From Pseudopelagicola sp. (lineage in GTDB: Bacteria; Pseudomonadota; Alphaproteobacteria; Rhodobacterales; Rhodobacteraceae): a stretch of DNA of 64,000 nucleotides. Made by a program: the position numbers and the translations under genes. Below the pieces are notes generated by a model. That model saw only the letters and a list, made by a program, of their open reading frames with translations, ran no database searches and was not told the DNA's origin. The stretch is from the NCBI GenBank assembly GCA_026195905.1, contig JAPHRE010000021.1, forward strand, positions 1 through 64,000. Direction: 5' to 3'. Positions 1 through 9,919 of the stretch are shown here, one piece after another. Positions within the stretch are counted from its first letter, which is position 1. Each line of letters begins with the position of its first letter.

Positions 1-54
1 AACCGGATTGAGATCATCCTGCTTCGGGAGGGGAAGTAGAAACGTTTTTATCCA

Positions 55-69
55 TTAGCGCGCTGTTAA
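55..69 (+). promoter_or_regulatory. CtrA-like box upstream of flgE
   Basis: TTAG-CGCGCTG-TTAA: one mismatch to TTAA-N7-TTAA, 57 nt upstream of flgE ATG. Confidence 0.4.
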
Positions 70-126
70 GGGTGCTGGCCTAACTGTTGGATCGACCAAA
101 GATCGAACCATCAGAAAGGCGTGTTC

Positions 127-1428
127 ATGACGATCTCTTCTTCTCTCAATGCCGGTGTGGCCGGGCTCAACGTCAATGCGAGCCGCCTTGCCGCCATTTC
201 GGACAACATCGCGAATTCGCAAACCTATGGCTATAAACGGATGGAGGCGGATTTCCATTCTATGGTCATTTCCGGCAGTGGCGGCGCCTATTCGGCGGGC
301 GGCGTGCGGGTCACGACACAGCGGCTTATAGATGAGCGCGGCTCGCTGCTCTCGACGGCCAATTCAACTGACCTCGCGGTAAGGGGGCGGGGGATGCTGC
401 CCGTGGCGAAGGCCTCGGAGGTTGAGGTTGGAAACGGCTCCGAGCAGATGCTCCTGACGACGACGGGATCGTTTCGCACCGATTCCCAAGGCTACCTGAC
501 AACAGAGTCCGGCCTTGTTTTGATGGGATGGCCCGCAAATGCGGATGGCACCATGCCAAGCTATCCGCGCGATACGAGCGAGGGACTTGAGCCGGTTCAA
601 ATCAACGTCAATCAGCTCACCGGTGATCCGACCACGACAATGACCCTTGGCCTGAACCTGCCCGCAACGGAAACGGATGCCGGGAGCAGTGGCGACATGC
701 GAGAGCTATCGGTCGAATATTTCGACAACCTCGGCCGGTCGCAGACCATCGCCGTAGAGTTTACGCCTGTGGTTGCGGCGAGTGGGTCCTCGAATTCATG
801 GTCTATGGTTCTCAAGGATTCCGCCCTCAACGGCGCGGTGATCGGGGAATATGATCTTGTCTTTTCCGACAGTCGCACAGGCGGCGGCACATTGGCCTCT
901 GTGGTGACGAATTCCGGCGGAACGTATGATTCGCAAACCGGGAGTATCATCGTCAACGTTGATGGCGGGCCGATGGAGATCAATATCGGGAGACCCGGAG
1001 AAAGCGACGGTATTGGTCAGCTTTCAGATACGTTCGCTCCGCTTCAGATCTCCAAGGATGGATCGCCTGTTGGCAATATGACCTCTGTTGAGGTTGATGC
1101 GAACGGTTTCGTCCATGCTTATTTCGACACAGGCATTACCCGCACTGTCTTTCAGGTGCCTCTGGTCGACCTTCCCAATCCAAACGGCATGGTCGCGCTT
1201 GACCATCAAACCTATGTGCCTTCGCCCGAAAGCGGGTCTTATTTCCTCTGGGATGCCGGGGACGGACCAACCGGCGATATCGTCGCCTATGCGCTTGAGG
1301 AATCGGCCACGGATGTTGCCGGTGAATTGACCGACATGATCCAGACTCAGCGTTCCTATAGCTCGAACGCCAAGGTCATCCAGACCGTCGATGAGATGCT
1401 TCAGGAAACGACCAATATCAAGCGCTGA
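127..1428 (+). CDS. flgE: Flagellar hook protein FlgE
   Basis: ORF 121-1428. N-terminus MTISSSLNAGVAGLNVNASRLAAISDNIANSQTYGYKR and C-terminus TDMIQTQRSYSSNAKVIQTVDEMLQ are typical of hook/rod proteins; flgK and flgL follow. ATG at 127 preferred over GTG at 121. Confidence 0.93.
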   Translation: MTISSSLNAGVAGLNVNASRLAAISDNIANSQTYGYKRMEADFHSMVISGSGGAYSAGGVRVTTQRLIDERGSLLSTANSTDLAVRGRGMLPVAKASEVEVGNGSEQMLLTTTGSFRTDSQGYLTTESGLVLMGWPANADGTMPSYPRDTSEGLEPVQINVNQLTGDPTTTMTLGLNLPATETDAGSSGDMRELSVEYFDNLGRSQTIAVEFTPVVAASGSSNSWSMVLKDSALNGAVIGEYDLVFSDSRTGGGTLASVVTNSGGTYDSQTGSIIVNVDGGPMEINIGRPGESDGIGQLSDTFAPLQISKDGSPVGNMTSVEVDANGFVHAYFDTGITRTVFQVPLVDLPNPNGMVALDHQTYVPSPESGSYFLWDAGDGPTGDIVAYALEESATDVAGELTDMIQTQRSYSSNAKVIQTVDEMLQETTNIKR

Positions 1429-1449
1429 TCCTGAGAGGAGGCGGTTCGC

Positions 1450-2904
1450 ATGAGTATCACAGGTGCCTTGAGCAATGCGTTGAGCGGCCTGACCGCCGTC
1501 TCACGCGCGGCGGACGTTGCTTCGGCAAACCTCGCCAACGCATTAACCGAAGGGTATGGCACACGGAGCCTTTCCCTATCGTCGCAAACCCTATCGGCGT
1601 CGGGCGGTGTGCGCGTGAACGGGATTGTGCGAGATGTGGACCAAGCCCTTGTGGGACAACGGCGCGAGGCGGCGGCGCGAAACGCGGAATCCGAAACGCA
1701 AACAACACACCTTGCGTCGCTTGAAACGCTGATCGGGACGCCGGACAATAGTGCATCGCTTGCCGCAAAAATCGCCGAGTTTGAAGCGACGCTTATCTCG
1801 GCCGCAAGCCAGCCGGGATCGTCCCTACGCCTTGAGCAGGTGGCGCGCGCGGCGGTTGATATGACCGACACGTTCCAAGGTATATCCGGCGGGCTGCAGG
1901 ATATGCGGAGCGCCGCCGACCAGAAGATCAATGGCATGGTCGATCGCATGAACGGGCTTTTGGCGGAGGTGGAAACCCTTAACAGGTCGATCATCAGCGC
2001 CCAGAGCCGAGGACAATCGACAGCAGGGTTCGAGGATGCGCGTCAGACGGTGATTGACGACATTTCGGTTATGGTTCCGGTGCGTCAGATGCCGCGCGAT
2101 CATGGTGCTGTGGCGCTTGTGTCGGAGGGGGGAGCGATCCTCCTCGATGGAAGCGCACAGGACCTTGTGTACGAGCCGACGCGTTTCGTCGATGTGCACC
2201 ATGATATGGCCAGTGGTCCGTTATCGGGCCTCACGCTTGGCAATGGTCAGGAGGTCTGGAGCGAGACCCATCAGATGCTTGGCGGCGGGGCGCTTGCAGC
2301 GGAATTTGCGATCCGTGACGAAAGCGCACCGCGCGTGCAGGCACAGCTTGATGGCCTTGCCCGTGATGTCATTGAGCGGTTTCAGGACAGTGGGGTTGAC
2401 CCAAGCCTTGCGCCGGGCGCGCCGGGACTCTTTACCGACGCGGGCGGGATCTATGCCGCCGGAAATGAGGCCGGTCTTGCGTCGCGGATTGCGGTGAATA
2501 GCCTCGTTGACCCGGATGCCGGCGGTGAGGCCTGGCGGTTGCGCGATGGTCTTGGCGCTGTGGTGCCCGGAGCGACCGGAGATGGCGCGCTTTTGCAGGA
2601 TTTTGGCAAAGCACTTGCCGCCAACGAGGGGCCGTCGTCTGCCGCGTTGATGGGGCAGGGAGGGTCGTTGCATGACCTTGCAACACAGGTCGTTTCGTCC
2701 ATTGGCGCAGATCGTCTTGCGGCGGAGCGAACCCTGTCGTTTCACGCCGGACAGTTAGAAACCTTGGAGGCGCAGGAGCTTGCTAATGGTGTCGATAGTG
2801 ATCGGGAACTGCAAAACCTCCTCCTGATCGAGCAGAGTTTTGCCGCCAATGCGCGGGTGATCGAAGCGGTCGATGAAATGATGTCAACTCTTTTGAGGCT
2901 TTGA
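1450..2904 (+). CDS. flgK: Flagellar hook-associated protein 1 FlgK
   Basis: N-term SITGALSNALSGLTAVSRAADVASANLANALTEGYGTR; C-term LLLIEQSFAANARVIEAVDEMMSTLLRL; lies between flgE and flgL. Confidence 0.92.
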   Translation: MSITGALSNALSGLTAVSRAADVASANLANALTEGYGTRSLSLSSQTLSASGGVRVNGIVRDVDQALVGQRREAAARNAESETQTTHLASLETLIGTPDNSASLAAKIAEFEATLISAASQPGSSLRLEQVARAAVDMTDTFQGISGGLQDMRSAADQKINGMVDRMNGLLAEVETLNRSIISAQSRGQSTAGFEDARQTVIDDISVMVPVRQMPRDHGAVALVSEGGAILLDGSAQDLVYEPTRFVDVHHDMASGPLSGLTLGNGQEVWSETHQMLGGGALAAEFAIRDESAPRVQAQLDGLARDVIERFQDSGVDPSLAPGAPGLFTDAGGIYAAGNEAGLASRIAVNSLVDPDAGGEAWRLRDGLGAVVPGATGDGALLQDFGKALAANEGPSSAALMGQGGSLHDLATQVVSSIGADRLAAERTLSFHAGQLETLEAQELANGVDSDRELQNLLLIEQSFAANARVIEAVDEMMSTLLRL

Positions 2905-2907
2905 ACG

Positions 2908-3918
2908 ATGAGCGTTACCGGAATTGGGGATATGGCCCTGCATTTCATGTTGGGGCGGCAAAACAGTCGCCTTAACGAGGATCTTTCAACCCTGACCAAC
3001 ATGTTGGTGACGGGAGAGGTCGCGGATAAGGCCGACACAATCACCGGCGATTACCTTCTTCTTGGGGATATTGAGCGCTCGACACGCCTTCTTGATGCCT
3101 ATGATACCTCAAAAACGGAGGCTGGCCTTTTTCTTGCAACGGCGCAGGCGGCGCTTGGGGCGATACAAAACGATGCCGAAGCGCTTGCCTCAAACCTTAT
3201 GACGGCGGCGCAATCCGGGACGGGCGTAGGCCTTAATGTGGCCAGCCAGAGCGCACAAGACACGTTTCGAACCATCGTGGGCAACCTGAATGCGAGCGCG
3301 GCAGGACGCTCTGTTTTTGCAGGAAGCGGCGCCGATCGCGCGGCGTTGGCCGATGCGGACGCCATGTTTGGGGCGCTTGCGGCGGCTTTGACGGGACAGA
3401 CGACGGCGACCGGAGTCCGGGCCGAAATAGAGGCATGGTTTATGGATGCCGGGGGCGGGTTCGAGACGGTTGGCTATATTGGCGAGACAGACCCCCTTGC
3501 GCCATTTCAGCTCAATCGCGAGACCAGTGCCGGGTATGAATTGCGCGCGGATCGAGATGAAATTCGGGCGGTTTTGATTGAAGTTGCGACCGCCGCTTTT
3601 GCAACGGATGAGGCATTTGGCCTGTCTCAATCGGCGCAGCAGAGCCTATTGCAGGACGCGGGCGAGGGTCTTCTTGCGCGCCTGGATGGGGTGACCGAAT
3701 TGCGGGCCGAGATCGGCGCGCTTGAGGAACGGGTTGAGTTGGCCGGGGTGCGCAATGCGGCCACCCGCGCCAGCCTTGAACTCACGCGGGCAGATCTTTT
3801 TGGGGCTGATCCATACGACACGGCCACACGGCTTGAATCGACCCGAACACAGCTTGAAATGCTCTATTCCGTTACGTCTCGCCTCTCGAACCTTACCCTT
3901 GCCAACTATCTTGGATAA
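2908..3918 (+). CDS. flgL: Flagellin/hook-associated protein 3 FlgL-like
   Basis: 336 aa; position after flgK; C-term flagellin-like TRLESTRTQLEMLYSVTSRLSNLTLANYL. Confidence 0.85.
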   Translation: MSVTGIGDMALHFMLGRQNSRLNEDLSTLTNMLVTGEVADKADTITGDYLLLGDIERSTRLLDAYDTSKTEAGLFLATAQAALGAIQNDAEALASNLMTAAQSGTGVGLNVASQSAQDTFRTIVGNLNASAAGRSVFAGSGADRAALADADAMFGALAAALTGQTTATGVRAEIEAWFMDAGGGFETVGYIGETDPLAPFQLNRETSAGYELRADRDEIRAVLIEVATAAFATDEAFGLSQSAQQSLLQDAGEGLLARLDGVTELRAEIGALEERVELAGVRNAATRASLELTRADLFGADPYDTATRLESTRTQLEMLYSVTSRLSNLTLANYLG

Positions 3919-3922
3919 CCAG

Positions 3923-5029
3923 ATGATCCGTTTCATGCGCCATTATGTCACCCTTGTTTTCCTGTGCCCGGCGGTCGCCTTGGCGAGTCCCGTGCGAATT
4001 AAGGATCTGGTTGAATTTGATGGGGTGCGTGGGAATGATCTTGTAGGATATGGGCTTGTTGTCGGGCTGAACGGGACGGGCGATGGGCTGCGCAATGCAC
4101 CGTTCACCGAAGAGATTGTATCCAACATCCTTGAACGCCTTGGGGTTAATGTCGCGGGCGAGCAGATGCGGCCAAAGAATGTTGCGGCGGTGCTTGTCAC
4201 CGGAGAGCTGCCGCCATTTGCGCGCACTGGAGGCCGGATAGATGTCACGGTTTCGGCAATTGGGGACGCCAAGAGCCTTCTTGGGGGGACGTTAATCATG
4301 ACACCCCTCAACGCGGCGGATGGTCTTATCTATGCCGTCGCACAGGGCGCAGTGATCGCGGGCGGAGCATCGGCGGATGGCGAGGCGGCGCAGGTCGTTC
4401 AAGGCGTGCCAACGTCGGGCGCTATTCCGGCGGGTGCGCGCGTGGAACGAGAGGTTGAGTTTGATTTCGCGGCGATGGAGAGCCTGCGTCTTGCCCTGCG
4501 TGAGCCGGATTTCACAACGGCGGGCCGGGTTGAGGCCGTGATCAACAAACGATTTGGACGCCGTGTTGCCTTTATGCGCGATGCGGGCACCGTGCATCTT
4601 GACCTTGGAAGCGCAAAAGGCCGATCGCCGGCGCATGTCATCGCGACTATTGAAAACCTACCTGTTCAACCCGAGCGCAAGGCGCGGGTCGTTGTCGATC
4701 AACGCTCGGGCACGATCGTGATGGGCGAGGATGTGCGGATCTCGCGGGTGGCGGTCTCGCAGGGCAATCTCACCCTCCGGGTGCGCGAAGCGCCATTGGC
4801 GATTCAGCCCAACCCCTTTGCAAATGGTGAAACCGTTATTGTGCCTCGAAGCGAGGCCGAAATAGAGGAAGAGGAGGGGATTGGCCTTGCCGAGGTGCCG
4901 GGCGGCACATCGCTCAGCGAGGTTGTCGAGGGGCTTAATGCGCTTGGGGTTCGGCCGCGCGACATGATTGATATCCTCAAGAGCATCAAGGCTGCGGGCG
5001 CGCTTCATGCTGAATTCGTGGTGCGCTAG
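3923..5029 (+). CDS. flgI: Flagellar P-ring protein FlgI
   Basis: RIKDLVEFDGVRGNDLVGYGLVVGLNGTGDGLRNAPFTEEIVSNILERLGVN is diagnostic of FlgI; ATG at 3923 places a signal peptide at the N-terminus. Confidence 0.95.
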   Translation: MIRFMRHYVTLVFLCPAVALASPVRIKDLVEFDGVRGNDLVGYGLVVGLNGTGDGLRNAPFTEEIVSNILERLGVNVAGEQMRPKNVAAVLVTGELPPFARTGGRIDVTVSAIGDAKSLLGGTLIMTPLNAADGLIYAVAQGAVIAGGASADGEAAQVVQGVPTSGAIPAGARVEREVEFDFAAMESLRLALREPDFTTAGRVEAVINKRFGRRVAFMRDAGTVHLDLGSAKGRSPAHVIATIENLPVQPERKARVVVDQRSGTIVMGEDVRISRVAVSQGNLTLRVREAPLAIQPNPFANGETVIVPRSEAEIEEEEGIGLAEVPGGTSLSEVVEGLNALGVRPRDMIDILKSIKAAGALHAEFVVR

Positions 5030-5054
5030 GGGGTAGGTCTGGGGTAGGTTGGCG

Positions 5055-5792
5055 CTAGAAATATCCGCGCACGAGGCTTGCTGCGACAAGGCTCCAGCCA
5101 TCCGCGATGACGAAAAAGGCAAGCTTAAACGGCAAAGAGACAATCGCTGGTGGCACCATCATCATCCCCATAGACATCAAGATTGCCGCGACGACGAGGT
5201 CAATGACGAGGAAGGGCAGGAAGATCAGAAAGCCAATCTGAAACGCGCGGGCGATCTCGGAGAGCAGAAAGCTCGGGACCAGAACGGAAAGCGGGGCGTC
5301 CTTTATGGCGCCCTCGACGATGCTGTCGTCGCGCAGGGTTGCCATTGCATTGAAGGTATCGAAATCGACGCGTGCCGACATGAAGCCTCGAAACGGGACG
5401 AGCACACGATTTAGAGCCTGTTCAAGGGGAATTGCCTCTTCGAGGTAGGGCGAAACGCCTGTTGTCCATGCCTCGGTGAACACCGGGTCCATGACGTAGT
5501 AGGTCAGGAACAGGGCCAAACTTACGATGAGCATATTGGGCGGTGCTTGTTGAAGGCCGATGGCCTGACGCAGGATTGAAAGAACCGTCACGATAAAGGG
5601 AAAGCATGTCACCATGATCGCAATGCCCGGCGCGAGGCTAAGGACTGTGATCAGGAGTATGATTTGCAACCCCTGCCCGGTCAGCGATCCGCCTTCTCCG
5701 AGCGCGATGGAGATCTCTTGTGCGGAGGCCGGCGAGGTCAGCGCGATGCTCGCCAGCGCGGCAAGGAGCAGGAGGCGGGCGGATATCATCAC
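5055..5792 (-). CDS. fliP: Flagellar type III export protein FliP
   Basis: 245 aa; LQIILLITVLSLAPGIAIMVTCFPFIVTVLSILRQAIGLQQAPPNMLIVSLALFLTYYVM. Confidence 0.96.
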   Translation of the reverse strand: MMISARLLLLAALASIALTSPASAQEISIALGEGGSLTGQGLQIILLITVLSLAPGIAIMVTCFPFIVTVLSILRQAIGLQQAPPNMLIVSLALFLTYYVMDPVFTEAWTTGVSPYLEEAIPLEQALNRVLVPFRGFMSARVDFDTFNAMATLRDDSIVEGAIKDAPLSVLVPSFLLSEIARAFQIGFLIFLPFLVIDLVVAAILMSMGMMMVPPAIVSLPFKLAFFVIADGWSLVAASLVRGYF

Positions 5793-6067
5793 GCTTGGCC
5801 GTCGAAGGCCACAACTTCGGTCAGACGCACGGCGAGCTGACCTTTTTGGGCACCTTCAAGTTCTTCAAGTGCGCCACGCGCGATCAGGCGATCGCCGACA
5901 TAAAGCTCAACAGGGTCTTCGACCTGACGGTCGAGCGGCAGAACGTCATTTTTGCCTAACTTCAGAAGGTCGCCGATAAAGGGGCGCGCCTTGCCGACAG
6001 AGATCGTGACCTCAATCGGAACATTGACGAAAGGGCTCGTGGATTTGTTTGAAGCGGTGTCAGCCAT
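5789..6067 (-). CDS. fliN: Flagellar motor switch protein FliN
   Basis: 92 aa from ATG at 6067: VNVPIEVTISVGKARPFIGDLLKLGKNDVLPLDRQVEDPVELYVGDRLIARGALEE (SpoA/FliN domain). Confidence 0.92.
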   Translation of the reverse strand: MADTASNKSTSPFVNVPIEVTISVGKARPFIGDLLKLGKNDVLPLDRQVEDPVELYVGDRLIARGALEELEGAQKGQLAVRLTEVVAFDGQA

Positions 6068-6650
6068 GGGACGTTTCCTTTTTTGCCTGTTGCACGAAAG
6101 CAGAGAAAGCCTCGCCGATGTTTGCCACGATCTCTGTGACATCAATCTTGCGTTCGCGATGATCGAATGAGAGCCGTACTTGACCCGGCAACAGGGTCTC
6201 GTCGATTTCGATCCGCGTCGGTAATGCAGCCGGGTCGGGCAGAGCATCTTCAACTGCGCAAAGGTCTTGGGCCGAGACATGCAGGAGGACATCTGTTGCG
6301 TCGCCCTGGCTGGCGAGGCGCGTGATTTCTTCGGCGACGTTTAGCCCAAAGCTATGGCGCGCGATTTCCGGCACGACCGCCATTATGGCGTGTTCGACGA
6401 CGGGCGCGATCTCGGCCAGGAGGGCGGCGTGTGCCTCGTGGTAGGTAAAGGAGAGGTCTTGCAATGTGCGGGCCAACTCTGAGGAGATATTCGATTGCTC
6501 TTCGGATTTTGCGCGCACCGCATCTTCCCACCCGGCCTTGTAGCCCTGTTCGAAGGAATCAAGCAGTTCGGTGTCTTCCCGTTCCGTGGCGAAGGGCGCG
6601 CCATTGGCGGAGTCCGTCGCGAAGTCTTCAAGGAGGTGTTGAATCGACAT
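6060..6650 (-). CDS. fliH: FliH-like flagellar assembly protein
   Basis: 196 aa; between fliN and fliF, translationally coupled; C-term PTRIEIDETLLPGQVRLSFDHRERKIDVTEIVANI is FliH/HrpE-like. Confidence 0.7.
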   Translation of the reverse strand: MSIQHLLEDFATDSANGAPFATEREDTELLDSFEQGYKAGWEDAVRAKSEEQSNISSELARTLQDLSFTYHEAHAALLAEIAPVVEHAIMAVVPEIARHSFGLNVAEEITRLASQGDATDVLLHVSAQDLCAVEDALPDPAALPTRIEIDETLLPGQVRLSFDHRERKIDVTEIVANIGEAFSAFVQQAKKETSHG

Positions 6651-8254
6651 CAGGTATGCTCCCTCGGTTCATCGAGCCAACTGCGCAGGATTTCGACGGT
6701 TTCCTCCTGACGATCCGCAATCAGGGCGCGCAGCCGTTCAACCGGATCCGCCTCCGCTGTGGTCTCGGTCGCTTTGGAAACGGCGGGCAGGTTTGGATCG
6801 CTCTGCTCTGGGGCGGCATAGGCCTCATCCCCGTCTTGGATTTCGCCCGTCAGCGCGGGCGCGTTAGGCGAGGGCACCTGGGGCGCGTCGGAGGGTCGCG
6901 GTAAAGATGGGGTTTCTCGGGCCCGTGACAGGAGAGGGCGGAGGACAAACACGGCAAGAACGATTGCGACAATCGCGAAGATCGCCAATTGGATGAGGGT
7001 CATGAGGTTGACGTCTGCGAGCGACGGAAGTGCCCCTTGTGACGGGGTGCCAATAACCTCGACCGGCTCAAAGCTCATGGATTTCAGGGTTACGATATCG
7101 CCGCGCTCAGAATCGAAGCCTATGGCAGATTGGACAAGTTCGCGCAGGATCTCGAGCTCTTCTGCGGGGCGTGCCGCGATTGATATCGTGCCGTCCTCGA
7201 TTGTTTCGGGGATGCCATTGACGAGAACCGCAGCCGTGATCCGTTTGATTGCGCCCGCCTCGCGGTTTATTTCGCGCTGTGTTTCGGAAACCTCGTAGTT
7301 GACGCGCTCGCGGGTTTCGCTGTTCTGGCTGCTTGATGTATTGCCAGCGGCATCGCCATCCGGGAGGTTCGAGGCAACCGTGACCTGTCCGGCTGCGTCG
7401 TTTTTGGCGTTTGTGCTGCGCTCTTCGGAATCGGTACTGATCGCGACGCGGCTATCGGGATCAAAGCGCCGCTCTCGGATGGTTTCACTTTCGGTGACGG
7501 TATCAATGCTGACTTCGACGACGGCATTGCCATAGCCAACCCGCGCCTCAAGAAGACGGCGCACCTTATCGGCAAGAGAGGCGGCGCGAGTCTCGACGGA
7601 ATGGGTGACAGACGTGTCTGTGGGGCCACCGATCAAGCGCCCGGAGGCGTCAATCACGGCGACATCTTCGGGAGACAGCCCGGAGACGGCAGAGGCGATG
7701 AGAGAGCGAAAAGCGCGCGCTTGATCCGGGGTAAGGTCGCCGCCCCGTGTTGAGACCGTGACGGAGGCCGTTGGTGTGATACGTCTTTGAAACGGCGTCG
7801 AGCCAGCGTGTGCAATGTGCACACGGGCCGATTCGACATTTGTTGCGCCGACGATGGTTCGGGCAAGCTCGCCCTCTTTGGCGCGCCAATAGGCAGCGTC
7901 AAACATTTGGGCCGTAGTGCCAAATCCCGAGAGCGAATCAAGGATTTCATAGCCGCGGTTGCCATTGGAAGGCAGGCCTTCGCTTGCCAAGGTCATGCGA
8001 AGCTCATCCCGTTGCGACGAGTCAACATAGATTGCCCCGCCGCGCACTTTGTAGGGTGTCCCACGTTGTTCCAGAGCGCGCACGATTTCCCCGGCGGGCC
8101 CGCTTTCCAGCCCACTATAGAGAAGCACAAGGTTCGGCGCGGACGCGAGCCGCGCGAGACCGATCACGGCGCCGAAAACGGCGACCGTGGTTAGAACAAG
8201 CACTGCTTTTTGCAGGTTTGAGAAGGATTTCCACAAATTCAATAGCTGCGACAC
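6650..8254 (-). CDS. fliF: Flagellar MS-ring protein FliF
   Basis: LVLLYSGLESGPAGEIVRALEQRGTPYKVRGGAIYVDSSQRDELRMTLASEGLPS and later blocks match FliF/YscJ. GTG start at 8254 (VSQLLNLWKSFSNLQKAVLVL) inferred; annotated ORF extends to 8398. Confidence 0.95.
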   Translation of the reverse strand: MSQLLNLWKSFSNLQKAVLVLTTVAVFGAVIGLARLASAPNLVLLYSGLESGPAGEIVRALEQRGTPYKVRGGAIYVDSSQRDELRMTLASEGLPSNGNRGYEILDSLSGFGTTAQMFDAAYWRAKEGELARTIVGATNVESARVHIAHAGSTPFQRRITPTASVTVSTRGGDLTPDQARAFRSLIASAVSGLSPEDVAVIDASGRLIGGPTDTSVTHSVETRAASLADKVRRLLEARVGYGNAVVEVSIDTVTESETIRERRFDPDSRVAISTDSEERSTNAKNDAAGQVTVASNLPDGDAAGNTSSSQNSETRERVNYEVSETQREINREAGAIKRITAAVLVNGIPETIEDGTISIAARPAEELEILRELVQSAIGFDSERGDIVTLKSMSFEPVEVIGTPSQGALPSLADVNLMTLIQLAIFAIVAIVLAVFVLRPLLSRARETPSLPRPSDAPQVPSPNAPALTGEIQDGDEAYAAPEQSDPNLPAVSKATETTAEADPVERLRALIADRQEETVEILRSWLDEPREHT

Positions 8255-8313
8255 GACGCCCTCCGTCTCACGATGCGTTCTGCACCGCCGAGGGCATCTT
8301 TCGACGATCAGCC

Positions 8314-8328
8314 TTAACAATCGGTTAG
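8314..8328. promoter_or_regulatory. CtrA-like box in the divergent fliF/fliL intergenic region
   Basis: TTAA-CAATCGG-TTAG. Confidence 0.45.
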
Positions 8329-8374
8329 TTTCTCTCGGCCTATAGAGGGAAGATCGAAGAATTCGGAAAGCCTC

Positions 8375-8866
8375 ATGACCGATACGGACGACACCCAAGA
8401 GACGAAGAGCGGCAAGGGATCGAAACTTGTCCTGGTGATATCCTTGTGCCTTGCGTTATTGGGCGGAGGCGGCGGGTTTTTCGCGATCTATTCCGGGCTG
8501 CTTTTGGGCCCTGAAGAGGGTCATACCGCCGATGAGTCCCCCGCGCCGGAACCAAAGTCCCTTGCGGATGTCGGATTCGTGCGGATTGATCCAATTCTCA
8601 TTTCTTTTCCGCAAGGCGCGATTTCGCGGCATTTGCGATTTAGCGCGCATCTTGAGGTTCCCACGGCCTACCTCAAAGAGGTGGAGGCGGTTCTGCCGCG
8701 TGTGGTTGATGTTTTGAACGGCTACTTGCGGGCGCTGGAGCCGGCGGACCTCGAACATCCCGCCGCCTTGATCAAGTTGCGGGCACAGATGTTGCGACGT
8801 GTGCAGATCATAACCGGCGTTGGCCGTGTGCGTGATCTCCTGATCGCGGAATTCATATTGAACTGA
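8375..8866 (+). CDS. fliL: Flagellar basal body-associated protein FliL
   Basis: 163 aa; single N-term TM; FVRIDPILISFPQGAISRHLRFSAHLEVPTAYLKEVEAVLPRVVDVLNGYLRAL. Confidence 0.88.
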   Translation: MTDTDDTQETKSGKGSKLVLVISLCLALLGGGGGFFAIYSGLLLGPEEGHTADESPAPEPKSLADVGFVRIDPILISFPQGAISRHLRFSAHLEVPTAYLKEVEAVLPRVVDVLNGYLRALEPADLEHPAALIKLRAQMLRRVQIITGVGRVRDLLIAEFILN

Positions 8867-8877
8867 CGGAGGATCAA

Positions 8878-9249
8878 ATGGACCTGATTGCGGATATCCT
8901 TCTTGTGGCAGGCGCTCTTGGTGCGGGTGTGTATTGCTTCGTTCTTGCGCGCCGGCTTTCGCGGTTCAATGATCTCGAATCCGGCGTTGGGGGTGCGGTT
9001 GCCGTGCTTTCCGCGCAGGTCGATGATTTGACGAAAACCCTTGAGGCCGCACGCTCGACCGCCGGTGCCTCGACCGAGTCGCTTGAGGGGCTGACGGATC
9101 GCGCAGAGGACGTGGCGCGTCGCCTCGAACTTCTTGTGGCGTCGATGCATGACCTCCCGGACCCGACTGCGACGCCACAACGGGATGATACGGTTCCGAA
9201 TGAACCCGTGTTCATGCGCCACAACGAAACGCATGGGGGAGAGGCATAA
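8878..9249 (+). CDS. Hypothetical membrane-anchored coiled-coil protein in flagellar operon
   Basis: 123 aa; N-terminal TM then predicted coiled coil (VAVLSAQVDDLTKTLEAARST...DRAEDVARRLELL); flanked by fliL and the MotE-like gene with a 1-nt stop/start overlap. Confidence 0.6.
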   Translation: MDLIADILLVAGALGAGVYCFVLARRLSRFNDLESGVGGAVAVLSAQVDDLTKTLEAARSTAGASTESLEGLTDRAEDVARRLELLVASMHDLPDPTATPQRDDTVPNEPVFMRHNETHGGEA

Positions 9250-9848
9250 TGGCGGGTAAGAAAACGCGTAGACAGGCCCGGCCCACGCGCGGAAGTCTTG
9301 TTGCAATTGCCGGTTTCCTCATTGTTTCAGGCGTTTTGCGCGTGGCGATTGGTGCGAGTGAGGTTCTCGCGCGGGAGCAAGAGTCGACCTTGGCAGAGAC
9401 CCCGCCCTTGCAGGACGCCACCGCCTCTTGCACCCCGCCGCCAGATATTCAGGCGGTCCTGACAGCGCTTGCGGAACGTGAGGCAAGAATCGAGGCAAAA
9501 GAAAGCGCGCTGCGGGATCGTATGCACGCCCTGCGTATTGCCGACGATCGGGTGAGCGAAAAATTGCAACAACTTACGGCCGCCGAAGATGCGTTGAGCG
9601 AGACGATTGCCCTGGCCGAATCTGCCTCTGAAAATGATCTGACACAGCTTACGACTGTCTATGAAGCGATGAAGCCCAAGGAAGCCGCGGCGCTTTTTGA
9701 AGAGATGGAGCCAGAGTTCGCAGCGGGGTTCCTAAGCAGAATGTCGGCAGAGGCTGCAGCCGGCGTATTGGCCGGACTATCCCCGCAGACGGCCTATTCC
9801 ATTAGCGTCGTGATCGCGGGGCGAAATGCTCTTGTGCCGACCCAATAG
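9249..9848 (+). CDS. MotE-like protein (MgtE intracellular N-domain-like)
   Basis: 199 aa; N-term TM, coiled coil, then LTTVYEAMKPKEAAALFEEMEPEFAAGFLSRMSAEAAAGVLAGLSPQTAYSISVVIAGRNA, the MgtE_N/MotE-type motif; precedes motA. Confidence 0.75.
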   Translation: MAGKKTRRQARPTRGSLVAIAGFLIVSGVLRVAIGASEVLAREQESTLAETPPLQDATASCTPPPDIQAVLTALAEREARIEAKESALRDRMHALRIADDRVSEKLQQLTAAEDALSETIALAESASENDLTQLTTVYEAMKPKEAAALFEEMEPEFAAGFLSRMSAEAAAGVLAGLSPQTAYSISVVIAGRNALVPTQ

Positions 9849-9919
9849 GGCTCTGCTGAGGGTTTCTTAACCTCAAGCCGCCAAACTTCTCATGTGCTTA
9901 GAATAGCGGGAGAATCGCA